64,000 nt of DNA from Viola odorata (Eukaryota; Streptophyta; Magnoliopsida; Malpighiales; Violaceae). A program made the position numbers and the translations under genes. The DNA lies in assembly GCA_963691705.1 (NCBI GenBank), contig OY829542.1, forward strand, positions 35,388,579-35,452,578, in the 5' to 3' direction. A model generated the notes under the pieces. It did not search any database and had not been told where the DNA came from. It worked only from the letters and a program-made list of their open reading frames with translations. This document shows, one piece after another, positions 44,794 through 56,032 of the stretch; within the stretch, counting starts at the first letter, position 1; the number at the start of each line of letters is the position of its first letter.

Positions 44794-45545
44794 TAGGGCT
44801 GTATAAAAAATTGACCCAACCCGCCTGATCCGTATAACGTACCTGACCCAACCCGTCAAAAGAACATAACCGCTATAACCGCGGTTAACAGTTATATAAC
44901 CGACCCGTTATAGTTGGGTTAGGTCGGATAGCGGGTCGAGTTTTTAAAACTCGTTTATAACTGACCCGCCCCACCTATTAACCCTAACTATATAACATCT
45001 CTTATAACTTATAACCTTAAGTCTAACCCACGGGCCACCGACAACAAACACACTCTCCCTCTCGGTTCCTTTATTCTCCTATATAATCTTTAATGGTTTT
45101 GGAGTATTGATCTCTGGAAGCCTAAAAAATAGTGTTTATTAAACTAAGGTAAAATGGTAATTAAGAAAGAATAATTATTCTCAGTTGGTAATTGTATTTC
45201 CTGGAGATTCCACAGCAACTCTATCCATTCCAAGCAAGTGTCGAAGCAGGATTTCATGGTTCGAATTGAAAAAAAAAAAGATTTTTTTCAAGTGGTCATT
45301 CTTATTTTGGCCAAAAAAACAAAATAAAAAATCTAGAGAAGGGAAATTTATTTATTGATCAAATTCCCCATCATTCCCTATAACCGCCTATAACCGTCAA
45401 CCCATGGTTAACCGCCTATAACCGCTCAACCCGTTAACCAACGGTTATAGATATATAACCGGCCCAACCCGGCCAGCTAAATATTTGGCGGGTTGGTGCT
45501 GGTTATGAGCCATAACGGGCCCAACTTGACCCATGTACAACCCTA
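44794..45545. mobile_element. Non-autonomous hAT-type DNA transposon (752 bp)
   Basis: Inverted ends TAGGGCTGTA and TACAACCCTA (one mismatch in 10) with an exact 8-bp duplication CCTGGTGT at 44786-44793 and 45546-45553, the hallmark of hAT insertion. The inside is rich in TATAACCGCC/GGCGGTTATA-like subterminal words and has no transposase ORF. Confidence 0.9.
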
Positions 45546-45553
45546 CCTGGTGT

Positions 45554-45835
45554 GATGATGGGAGCGTGCTAGAATGTATTTTGTCATTTTCATAAAGCCC
45601 GGGGCCATAACACGAAAAGTTGTATGCAGCTAAAAGTGGCCATTGAACAGTTAATCAAGGATGGATACTTGGGTGAGTATGCTGTAAAGGCTAGAGTGCA
45701 AGCCCCTGAGAATCGGTTGACTACTAATCGGAAAGATAATATGACAGCTGGACCTTCTGGAACATCAATGGCAGAAATAAGGAGGGGTACCAGTAAGGGG
45801 ATATTGACGACATATGTGGATGATTCCCGTTAGTC
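45554..45835 (+). pseudogene. Tat-2 gag, zinc-knuckle end
   Basis: After the hAT element the gag frame resumes with a zinc-knuckle-like CHFHKARGHNTKSCMQL and VAIEQLIKDGYLGEY, the usual gag C-terminus of Tat elements. The stop at 45831 is followed by gag-protease linker sequence (about 45836-45997) with further stops. Confidence 0.7.
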
Positions 45836-45997
45836 AACTTAATTGCAGGAGGAACCCAGTTCATGGAGGAATTATTAATCAAAGGAAAGAGAAAGCGAGA
45901 ACCTTCGTAGGAAAAAGTTGCTTTGGGACCACTTGATCGAATGACCATTTTATTTTTAGAAGAAGATAAGCAGGGAGTGGTATACCCCCAACGTGAT

Positions 45998-46134
45998 CGC
46001 ATCATCTCCTCCTCCTTTAAAAGGATTCGTCCTCGAATCCGTTACTTCAAGACCCTCGTTATCTGCATTATAAAGAGTTAAATCATAAATATGAAACGAG
46101 TTGCTTATGGATCCATACTCACCAGGTAAATCAA
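45998..46134 (-). repeat. Short foreign filler, chromovirus-like, inside Tat-2
   Basis: About 135 bp separate the gag-protease linker from the protease start. Read on the minus strand it encodes LEVTDSRTNPFKGGGDDAI, like a segment I recall from chromovirus polyproteins. It is absent from the collinear part of Tat-1 (20400-20300). Boundaries are approximate and I see no target duplication. Confidence 0.4.
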
Positions 46135-46135
46135 G

Positions 46136-46760
46136 ATTTTGACGCCTATTATCGGTAATCATAGGATCAAAAGAACTTTGGTGGATAATGGTAGTGCTGT
46201 AAACTCGTTCTCTTTTAAGGCATGCCAACAATTGAAATATTTAGAGTCAGAATTGATCTCTTGCCCAAAGCCTATCATCGGGGTTGACGGAGTGCCTATT
46301 CCAATAATAGGGGTCACATTTTTATCGATATTCTTTTATGGAAGATAGTTCCAGGAGAAAGAGCAACAATTGTTTATGGTGGTGGATGTAAATCTACCAT
46401 ACAACGTGATTCTAGGACGACCTTTCCTTAACACCTTTGGAGCTGTCATTTCGCAAAAGTATTTGAAGATGAAGTATCCCTCTTAGGATGGTGTTGTCGC
46501 CATTAGAGGTGATCAAAAGTTGGCAGCAAAGTGTTATTTAACTATGACTAAGGGACATTGTGACCGTTATATCTGTGTGGCTGATGACCTTTTAGAAGGA
46601 AGAGATGAAAGACGTACCCAACCAGTAGAGAGAATGGTACCGATTTCGGTAGATGGAGTTACAACCGGAAGTTTCTTGGTTAGTAAAAAGTTAAATCAAG
46701 AAGAGTGTAGACAGTTAACTCGATTGCTTAATAAGTGTAAAGGAGAATTTGCCTTGATAC
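46136..46760 (+). pseudogene. Tat-2 protease region
   Basis: VDNGSAVNSFSF (D-N-G active site), VGVDGVPIP-type segment, and NVILGRPFLNTFGAVISQ, collinear with Tat-1 at 20350-19900. Stops at about 46347 and 46484. The linker to RT (CDRYICVADD, TQPVERMVPI) is intact in the 46520-47029 frame. Confidence 0.8.
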
Positions 46761-47860
46761 CGATAGATATGCTTAGAATTTCCAGAGAGGTGGCCGAGCA
46801 TCAACTCAATGTAACCCAGAAGCAAAACCGATTCAACAGAAACGATGGGCTTTTTTTCAAAGAGAAAGCAAAGGCAATTAATAAAGAAGTAGCTAAGCTT
46901 TTAAAATCAAACTTTATTCGTGAGGTGCAATATCCATCATGGTTGGCCAATCCAGTAGTGGTCCCTAAACCCAATGAGGAATGGAGAATGTGTATAGATT
47001 TCACTGATCTTAATGAAGCGTGCCCCTAGGATTGATACCCGTTACCTCGTATTGAACAATTGGTGGATCAAATGGTAGGCTATGGGTACTTGACATCGTT
47101 GCATGTAAACTCACGATATCATCAGATACTAATGGCAACGGAAGATGAGGAAAAAATGACTTTCATCACTCCGAAAGCACTTATTGCTATCGGGCTATGC
47201 CGTTTAGGTTAAAGAATGCTGAGGCCACATTCCAAAGAGCTGCAAATAAGATTTTTGAGGCTCAGATTGGCAGAAATATGGAAGTATATGTGGATGACAT
47301 GTTAATATAGAGTAAAAGCTTTGAGGGTCATCTGTTGGATTTAGAGGAGTTGTTCAGAGTCCTGCGACGGTACGGTATGAAAGTTAATCCCAAGAAGTGC
47401 ATGTTTGCATTTCAAACGAAAAACATCCTTGGATACATTATTACTGAGAAAGGAGGTCAACCTAACAACCCATCTAAGGTCAAGGAAATCCATGATATGA
47501 TTTCACCAAGGAATATTAAAGAAGTGCAGAAACTCACCGAGCGAGTAATTGCTCTAAGCCGGTTCATTTCCAAGCAAGGTGAGAGGTGCCTACTCTTTTT
47601 TAAGCTAATCCGGAAGAAGGCTCTGTTTGGCTGGACGGATGAATATGAAGAAGCTTTCTGCAAACTCAAAGAGCATCTCACTTCAGATTTGTTGCTAACC
47701 CGTCTGAAAGATGGGGATACCTTATTTCTATACCATGGGGTTGCTGATAAAGTAGTGAGTGTCGTTCTGGTGTGTGATGATAATGGAGTACACTGGCCAA
47801 TCTACTTTATTAGTCATATCCTTAAGATGCAGAGTACGGTACAACCATATTGAGAAGGTG
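46761..47860 (+). pseudogene. Tat-2 reverse transcriptase
   Basis: SNFIREVQYPSWLANPVVV, EEWRMCIDFTDLNEACP, then two stops (TAG near 47027, TGA near 47033) and a frameshift near 47170 that hides the catalytic motif. VYVDDML is readable near 47285 and is followed by a TAG. CMFAFQTKNILGYIITEKGG and KLTERVIALSRFISKQ resume at 47335. Collinear with RT of Tat-1. Confidence 0.8.
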
Positions 47861-49027
47861 GCATTTGCTTTGATACAGGCAACCTAGAAGATGACCCGGT
47901 ACTTTCAGGCGCATCCGGTAATCGTCCTGATGAACCAGCCAATCAAAAGGGTCTTTAAGAAACTAGAAACTTCCGAAAGAATGGTACTTTGGGCCATTAA
48001 GTTGGAGCAACATGGATTGCAATACCATTCCAGACCGTCTATTAAGGCACAAGCTCTGGCTGATTTCATTACTAAGTGCACATTTACTCGGGAACCATTA
48101 CTTGAGTTGTCTGATAAGGAAATGGAGGATGTAGATCTACCATTTCCTAATACCTATGACAACAAGTGGACAATTTTTATTGATGGTGCTAAAAACCAAG
48201 AATTGGCAGATGTCGACATCATTATATTGGGTCCGGAAGGCATCAAGATGAGGTATGCCTTGAGGATTTTAAAACCACTTTCCAACAATGCTGCTGAGTA
48301 TGAAGCTCTTCTAATTAGTCTACGAATCAAAAAGAAAACTAAAGGAATTCATGACAAGGGAATCTTTGAAGATTTGCATCTGATCATATATGGTGATTCC
48401 AAGTTGATCGCTGACCAGATTAATGGTCATTCGCAAGCCAATGACCCAACAATGTTCCGATACCTAGACAAGGCTCAAAAGGAGTTGGCCGACATCAAGA
48501 AGAGAGGAAAACAATTCAATATTGAGCACATATCTATGGAAGAAAATGTGGAAGCGGATGAAATTGCCAAGATGGCTGCTGATCCAAACGCGGTCATGCC
48601 ACCGGATGTGATGCTAGAAGAAATCATGGTACCTTCCTTTATAGAGGAACAACTTTCCATATATGTGCATGAAGTGGTTACCGATTGGTGCATCCCGGTA
48701 ATTGACTATCTTAAATATCAAAAGTTACTGGAAGATGTTGCTAAAAGGAGACGAGTTCTCAAACGGGCCGATAAGTGTACATACTATGATGATAAACTCA
48801 TCCGTCGATGCTTCTCTCACTCTGCAGCTAAGTGTATATCGGAGGTTGTAGGTCTCTATACACTTCGAGAAATCCATAAAGGTATTTGTGGGATGCATGT
48901 ATCTGAAAATACAATGGCAGTACAGGTTCTACGTTCTGGATTTTATTGGCCCACAACCCGGAAGGATTGTCACAATTTTGTAAAAACTTACCGGAAATGT
49001 CAGGAGTTTGCAAAAGTTTCACGATAG
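47861..49027 (+). pseudogene. Tat-2 RNase H domains and integrase zinc region
   Basis: The RT-linked RNase H ends in ALADFITKC. The second RNase H follows (TIFIDGAKNQEL, NNAAEYEAL, IYGDSKLIADQI, EADEIAKMA), with an extra charged loop (KKKTKGIHDKG) at the place where Tat-1 has a different loop. The integrase zinc region has HKGICGMH and YRKC, again Tyr where the first Cys of CxxC is expected. Open for 378 codons (47891-49027), the best-kept part of Tat-2. Confidence 0.8.
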
Positions 49028-49942
49028 CTAGCCTCAGAAATATCGGCAATAATTAGCTCTTGTCCATTTGCTATATGGAGGGTTGATATTTTGGGTCCCT
49101 TTCCAAAGGCAAAGCCTCAACTCAAGTTTGTGATAGTGGCAGTGGATTATTTCACCAAGTGGGCTGAGGCGGAGGCAGTTCTTATTATAACGGCGGAAAA
49201 GCTTGGCATTTCTTTCGAAATCAGGTTATCATGCGATTTGGCATTCCACGGATCCTCATTAGTGATAATGAAATGCAGTTTACTAGTGCCTATTTCCAAG
49301 AATGTTGTCGGGAACTAAAGATTGAACAACGTTCTCCTATGTAGCTCATCCACAATCAAATGGACAAACGGAAGTTATTAATCAGACCATTCTGAATGGG
49401 ATAAAAAAAATCTAGAAGGAACCCAGAAGAAATGGGCTGAAGAATTACTGTTTGTTATGTGGGCCTATTGAATGTCGCCAAAGACATGCACCAGAGAAAC
49501 TCCATTTGCAATGACATATGGTGTTGAAGCTGTTACTCCGGTAGAAATTGGAGCATGGAGTCTCTAAATTGAGTATTTCAATGAGGAGCAAAACGAAGAC
49601 AGACTCTAAGCACAACTTGACTTGTTATCGGAACTGCGAGAGCAGATACTCCTTAAAACACATTACTACAAGTGTAAAATGGCTAAGTACCATAACCGAC
49701 GTTTTAAAGAATGATTGTTGAAAGCAGGAGACCTGGTGCTGGGAAATAAAAAAGCGACAGGTCGATGCATGAATAAGTTGAGTCCCAACTAGGAAGGACC
49801 CTATCGGGTAATTAGAGTTATCGAGAAGGGAGCATATCACCTAGAGGAACTTAACGACACTCTATTACCCAACTCTTGGAACATTGCAAATTTAAAATTG
49901 TATCATTCAAGAGCGGATGTCTTATTTTTATCCTCTATGTGA
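49028..49942 (+). pseudogene. Tat-2 integrase core and C-terminus
   Basis: GPFPKAKPQLKFVIVAVDYF at 49091, with frameshifts near 49215, 49330 and 49405. Pieces of the D,D,E core (SDNEMQF, then HPQSNGQTEV) are still recognisable. The C-terminus (ANLKLYHSRADVLF) ends at a TGA at 49940. Heavily decayed. Confidence 0.75.
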
Positions 49943-50904
49943 ATAATAATACCATGGATGTAGGCTTTAACGCTGAACCACGTTAAAAAATAAGCAAGTA
50001 TTTTTTATTTTGCACAAATTATGGTAGATATAACCGACACATTGCGCCGACACATTAATTACCTCATGCTTAGGAGAGGTTGGACTTGACTAAAAGCCAG
50101 CTATTATCAAAGCCTCCTAACTTGTTTAAGAGAGGGAAGCTTTTTCAATAAGTGCCTATTATCAAAGCCTCCTAACTTGTTTTGGAGAGGGCAACTTTTT
50201 CAACAAGCACCTATTATCAAAGCCTCCTAACTTGCTTAGGAGAGGGTAGCTTTTTCAACAAGTGCCTATAATTAAAGCCTCATAACCTGAAAGGCTTAGG
50301 AGAGGCTGGACTTGACCGAAAGCTAGTTACATTTCATGCTTTCATAGCCTACAATAGTGGCACTCAAATGGAGGCAAGGCTTCAAAATATTAACAAAGCC
50401 AAAATAAGGCCATTTCAATTAAAGTTATACTGTTACAAGTAATCAAACTAATTACTTTTCATATTTTTTAGAAATCAAACGGAAATCACATGGCAAAGAG
50501 ATTAATGTCCTTCAGTCTTTGAACTTTTATTATTGCTATTGGAAAAGAACCATTTAATATATCAAGTGTTGTTGGTACAGTATCTCCGACATCGTTGGAA
50601 AATCAAACATGGATAAGTGACATGGCCAAATTCTTTGGTCTTCCTTTCCTTTGTTTTTATATTGGAGTATATCTATACCATATTACCATTACTTTTTCCT
50701 TACATTGTTAAGGAGATGCTAACGGAACTAAACCTTTTTTCGTTACTAGTTAGTATGTTAGTATATTGAAATGAAGTACAACACTTAAGCAAATTTATGG
50801 AAGAAAAAGTTCGATAGCAAAAAGGCATACATCATGCATAATAAAAGTTGGCATCTACAACAAAAGAAAAACCTTAAGGAGATGTTGGAGGCAACGACAG
50901 AAGT
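49943..50904 (+). other. Tat-2 3' region
   Basis: Non-coding DNA downstream of integrase. It holds a tandem repeat block (50070-50330). No antisense ORF comparable to those of Tat-1 and no copy of the 41340-41828 LTR is visible before the next LTR. Confidence 0.5.
50070..50330. repeat. Tandem repeats 3' of Tat-2 pol (56 bp unit)
   Basis: Four copies, starting near 50100, 50155, 50211 and 50268, of a unit containing CTATTATCAAAGCCTCCTAA plus CTTGTTTRGGAGAGGG. They are framed by two copies of a longer variant, AGGAGAGGTTGGACTTGACT and AGGAGAGGCTGGACTTGACC. The unit shares no obvious sequence with the block at the same place in Tat-1. Confidence 0.85.
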
Positions 50905-52014
50905 AACTTTGGAGCTGGAAGGTTTGTGACTGGGATGTCGAACCTGTAAAAAATAAATAAGAGTTACAACTTGCTACTAAGAACAAACGGTTTGTAGATA
51001 GCAGTAAGAGGATCGAACCATAGAGAATTAAGGTACAATTATTGTGTGTGCTTGTAAATGCCAGTGATGACACTTAGGTGAAAAGTGGGGTTTTGTATCA
51101 AGAATAAAACTAATTAAAATAACAAAACTATCTTGGCCAAGAATAGTGATCTTGGTCAAGAAGTCAGATTCAGAGATTGAGATCAAATACGAGAGTAGCT
51201 TCCTAGTAGAGGCTGGCGAACAATGAGACATGGATGAAGTCGTGAGATGAATGGAGCAAGGATCTAGTCCCCGGTGAGAGGTTTGTGTGCTCGGATGGAT
51301 GTATGGATGAAATTGTTTGTAGATGATTAATGGAGAGGATAACGTCGCAAGTAAGGAGATGCGGAAAGGTGCAATAGAAATAATGGATAAAAAGGAAAGT
51401 GTATTGATGAAAAATAAGTATGGAACTTCAATACCCATCAAACCCTCCTAACTAATTAGTTAGGAAACCTTGTTACAAAGTAATGAAGGATCTCTCAATC
51501 AACGACCAACCCTTACTTTAACACGAATGAACAACCCGACTATTTTGATGGAGAAGATGAAGTGTGGCTCTTAAGGAACCCTAACCCTAATTCCTAAGCT
51601 AAATGGTCTTGAAGCATTCAAATCAAAGACAAGGTATAAAAGAGGCTATCTCCTTCTATTTATACCCTACATTTATTACATGGGAAAACCCTTAACTACC
51701 CTTAACAAAGGGCCTTTGAACGCTTGACTTTGGCGGGCTTGAAGGTTGGCTTAGGCGCACTGCTTGGCCTATACGGACGACTTCACCTAGGCGGACGAGC
51801 TCATGGAGGTAGGTGGTGGTACTCATGTGTTGCGAGGGCTAGGCGTGGAAGCTCATGGGCCAGGCGGAAATGCTCATGGCGAGCTAGGGTTTTGGCACGG
51901 CCCGCGTCATGGTTTCGCCGACCAACCCGTGAGGTCTGTGTGAGGAAGATAGGCTAAGCAGGAGGCCTTTCATGTGTGATGTGCGTGGGCACGAGTGGGT
52001 CCATGCTCATATCA
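50905..52014 (-). repeat. Athila-like LTR, minus orientation
   Basis: The outer end TGATATGAGC is at 52014. It is adjacent to chromovirus RNase H sequence. TATAAATAGAAGG is on the minus strand near 51660. The inner end has the GAACCATAGAGAATTAAGG motif (diverged from 25070). A possible degenerate primer-binding site, GTCGTTGCCTCC on the minus strand, lies near 50895. No duplication of the right flank GTGGT is found on the left, so this is not a simple solo LTR. Left end approximate. Confidence 0.5.
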
Positions 52015-52943
52015 GTGGTGTTTGCTCAACTTGTTCTGTCCCTTGAGATACTTCAAACGCAAATGGTCTGTGTGCACAATAAATTCGCGCGACATCAAAT
52101 AATGCTGCCAAACTTCAAGCGCACGTACTAAGGCATATAACTCCTTGTCAAAGGTCGGATATCTGAGCTGAGCACCCTTCAACTTCTCGCTGAAGTAGGC
52201 AATGGGTCTTTGTTCTTGTGAAAGGACAACAACTATCCCGAGCCCACTCGCGTCGCATTCCACCTCAAAGGCCTTGTCAAAATCCGGCATGGCAACACAG
52301 GCGCTGAGCACAACCTTTACTTAAACGTGCGAAACACTTAGTCTTGTTGCTGCTCCCATCTGAGAGGCACATTCTTTTTAGTTAGTTCATTTAAGGGAAT
52401 AAGAATAGTACTAAAGTCCTTGACAAAGCGTCTATAAAAGCTCACCAAGCCATGGAATGAGCGCATGTCGCTCGCGTCCTTAGGATTCGGCCACTCCTTG
52501 ATCACTCGTATCTTCTCCCCGTCCACCTTTACACCATCTACACTGATAATAAAACCATGAAAATCAACTTGTTCCAAAGCAAAGGAACACTTGTTAAGCT
52601 TAGCATATAATTTTTGCTCGCGAGGAAAAACTAATTTAAGGTGAGTAACATGTTCTTCAAGTGATTTACTGTAAATTAAGATATCATCAAAGTAAACCAT
52701 AATAAATTTACCAATAAAGTGCCTAAGAACCTAATTCATCAACCTCATAAAGGTGCTAGGAGTATTAGTTACTCCAAACGGCATGACCATCCATTCATAT
52801 AAACCATGTTTGATTTTAAAAGTCATTTTCCATTCATCTCCTTCTTTCATTCGAATTTGATGTTAGCCACTCATTAAATCAATCTTAGAAAATATTCTGC
52901 TACCACTCAATTCATTAAGCATATCATCTAAACGAGGGATGGA
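52015..52943 (-). pseudogene. Chromovirus-type Ty3/Gypsy RT and RNase H fragment
   Basis: Minus-strand RT reading from the Athila-3 junction: [32 protein letters not shown], catalytic MVYFDDILIYS, then EWPNPKDASDMRSFHGLVSF, and RNase H ([63 protein letters not shown]). The style ([15 protein letters not shown]) is that of CRM/Reina-like chromoviruses and differs from Tat and Athila. It has in-frame stops and a frameshift near 52330. It is cut on both sides by Athila-type LTRs. Confidence 0.8.
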
Positions 52944-54199
52944 TGATCGGTTGTCAAAGTCGTAAAAAATAATAATAAAACCTGCAGTCAATTGTACAAT
53001 GAATTGCGTATAGTGGCAACAGGGTCAAACACAGGGATTAAGGGTTAACACTCGATTCAATTTAACAAACAAGGAAATCCACACAAGAAAGTAACAAAGG
53101 GGGGTTTTGGATGGATGTTTGATTGTTAATTATCTAAAACAGTAATAAAGAAAGCTAAAGGAAACAAGAAATCAATAGAGAGAAGGTTCCTAGTAAGAAT
53201 CCGTATCCGGTAGGAATTATGGTTAGCTGGTCATTGATGCAAGTATCGTCTACCCATAGCTGATAGACGTGCTATGGGGAACAGGTACGCTTAGGTCCCC
53301 TGCTTACCTTCGTAAGAGAAGCTACCCCAAGGTACGCTTATGGGGTAACCTTGACAGTCCACCGTCCTCCAAGGTACGCTTATAGAGACAATACTCGGCT
53401 ACCCATAAAGAGGAGGTAAGACACGTCTAGGGCGAGATAATCGGTACGCTTAAGGCTCTACCCTAACGATCTGTTTTACTTCTAGGTTGGTTGTCTACTT
53501 TACCCTGCAGCTTCGTATTAGTTATAACCACAAAGATGACTGTAATTCCCTAGTTTAATTACTAGTTGATCAAGCTTGCAATCAATCCTAGACAAATTGA
53601 CAAGATATTATTAAACGAGATAGATACCAATCAGAGATATATTAAGAACAATTCGACCTCACGGCTTCCCTGGCAACCTTCAACAATTCTTACCAAGAAC
53701 AATAAATTTAGCTGCTCATGTTAAACGAAACAAGAAATAAATAAATAAATTGCATAATTAAAAAGAAGAAGTGAAGAAGAAAGAAATCCTATTTATTACC
53801 GGCCGGAGCAAAGGTCCAGTTTATTAAAAGTAAAACAGATTGTGCCGGAGGCAGAAGTAGCGAGAGTATGGTATCGCCAAAGTCTAGAGAGGGAGAGAGA
53901 TTAAAACCTAAATTACTGAGATCGGGATTCTTGGAGGAATTAATGAGCGAATCTGAAGTTTTCTTCTTTGCGATTGTTTCCTTTTCTCGCTAGAACTCTG
54001 CCGCCTTCTGCGAACATACAACTGCCAGGCCTAGCTGCTTAATTCCTTCCAGAAAGTGATAGAAAATGCATCTTTTTGTATTTTCCTCCTAAATAGCCAA
54101 GATTTGTAAAAAGTGAAGAAACACAACACCATTAGTAGCATCAAGATCTAAAAAGGCTTATAAAACGAGGTGAAATTATGCACATTAAGCGTTCTATCA
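52944..54199 (-). repeat. Athila-3 3' LTR (1256 bp)
   Basis: Bounded by TGATAGAACG (54199, minus) and ACCGATCA (52944). A purine-rich GGGGTAGTGTCGGGATGTT precedes it. Four or more GGTACGCTT words at 53285-53450 are the inverse of the AACGTACC words in the solo LTR near 43310-43360. A GGGTCAAACACAGGGATTAA motif is at the inner end. Confidence 0.85.
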
Positions 54200-56032
54200 A
54201 ACATCCCGACACTACCCCAATGCTCGCCCTTGAGCATTACACAAAAACGTCACGTCGTTCGGAACAAACAACCTCAATCCAAAACATACAGGAACTGTAC
54301 TGCCTCCACATACGCCTCGACCGAGCAGTACGCCACCCTCCTTCCTAGATGAACTCTGCACCACTCTTAAGGAATAACGAAACTAGAACAGTGGCTTTCC
54401 TACATCAGCCTGCTGCAAGTAATCCTCACAAGACATAGTGTTTATCACTCACGCTCAGAAATAGAGTTAGGTGTTTACTCTCAATAATGCAAACGATGAT
54501 GCACAAAACCAGATTTGCAATAGCGACCCGGGTACGTAGTACACCTGTGTGAGCAATCATACGATCATAGAAACTTTGCAGAAGGTAAGCAAGAGAATAT
54601 GTAGGAGAAGAAGGTTCAAAAGAAAGAAAAGGAAGGATAGAGGGTTTCTTAGCTGGAAAAAGGCAAAATGGTGAGAGAGCCTTCCGTTGGCAGCAACGAG
54701 GGTAAGACAAAGAGGGTTGATGGACAGTGGGGGTATTTTCTTCTTCTTGCAGTGTTGTCAATCTTTCTGATCTTCTTCATGCTTTGCTCCGCTTCTGATT
54801 TGTACTCCTATTTTACTCAAATTTATTTTTTAATTTTAATTTTTGTGTTTTATTTTTGAAGAAAGAAAAGCAAAAGGGAGCGTGCACAAGTTATTTTCAG
54901 TTGTCGGACTAGAGTAGCAAAAAATTTCATCGAATTGACTTCGCCTCAGCGCTTGATTACTTTCAGTGGCTCGGGCTAGCTCTTCTTTTCCATAGCACTC
55001 GTTGAATGACTTGGTTTGAGCGTCTAGATCTGATTATCTATTATCCCCACACTAGAGGTTTTGATTTCTTTTGTGTTCTGTTGTCGCTTGCCATACTACT
55101 GCTTTCAGCATCTCGATCTAGCGGGTGGACGTTATACTTCTGTTCTCAACATGCGCTTCCGTTTTCCGCTTCTAGGCCTTGCAGCTCGATACCCCCACAT
55201 TAAAGATGTTGTTTCTCTTTGCCCCACCTTACTTACTGTCAGAGGACATCTCTCACCTGCTAAGAATAGAAAGGAAAGGCTCGATTAGTTAGAAAGGTGG
55301 TGAAAAAGAGTTGAGCAGCATGAGCGAGAAGATAAAAATAAGAAAAAAGATAAGAAAGAAGGGTGCAAAGTTTCTAATCACATCGTCGCTTTCCCACATC
55401 TAATGGCGCCTATACCCAGGGATCTCATGCAAATCCAGCCATTACAAAATCATGCATTCACTCAGAAACAATTACGGCATGGAAGCTCAAACACTCACAG
55501 GGTAAAATACGTTGATTGCAAGCAACTAGGGCAAGACATAATCATAAGAGCTAACAGGCAGTATGGTGTGCAAGTGGTTTTGGTGCAGCGGGTGAAGTGT
55601 CTGTGTGTAGTGGGCCTACTCTGCGCATTCCATCCAAGGTGATTTTCAAAACAGGGGTAGTGCAAATAGTAGTTGAAAATAAGTTGTAGGTGGAAAAATT
55701 CCAAATCGGGGCAAAACATGCAAATGCAAGGGCAAACAGTCATGCAATACGATAATAATCATGTAATCATGCAAACATGTCAAAAATGCACACAAAAATA
55801 TTACTAAAATATGAAATCCCTCCCCATACTAAAGCAACACACCGTCCTCGGTGTGGAAAAGGGAATCAGTAAAAGGAGTTCAAGGAAAGGGAAGAGAAAA
55901 AGGGATAAAAGGAAGTGTGCACTGGGAAATTAAAGTACAAAAATGGCCCGAAGGCAAATGGAGAGGAGTTCGGGGGAGAGATCAAGGACTAGCGGGAGGA
56001 CGCAGCCTCGAAGCTAGCTCATCAGGAAGGGC
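54200..56032 (-). other. Athila-3 non-coding 3' region
   Basis: About 1.8 kb with only spurious ORFs. AGTGTGGGG-like motifs, partly mutated, occur on the minus strand near 54212, 55045, 55193 and 55824. Layout as in Athila-1 and Athila-2. Confidence 0.6.

Noticed and set aside
50570..50650. snRNA-type upstream element (CCGACATCG) hinting at an snRNA gene
   Set aside because: Only a partial match, no correctly spaced TATA and no snRNA-like sequence follows.
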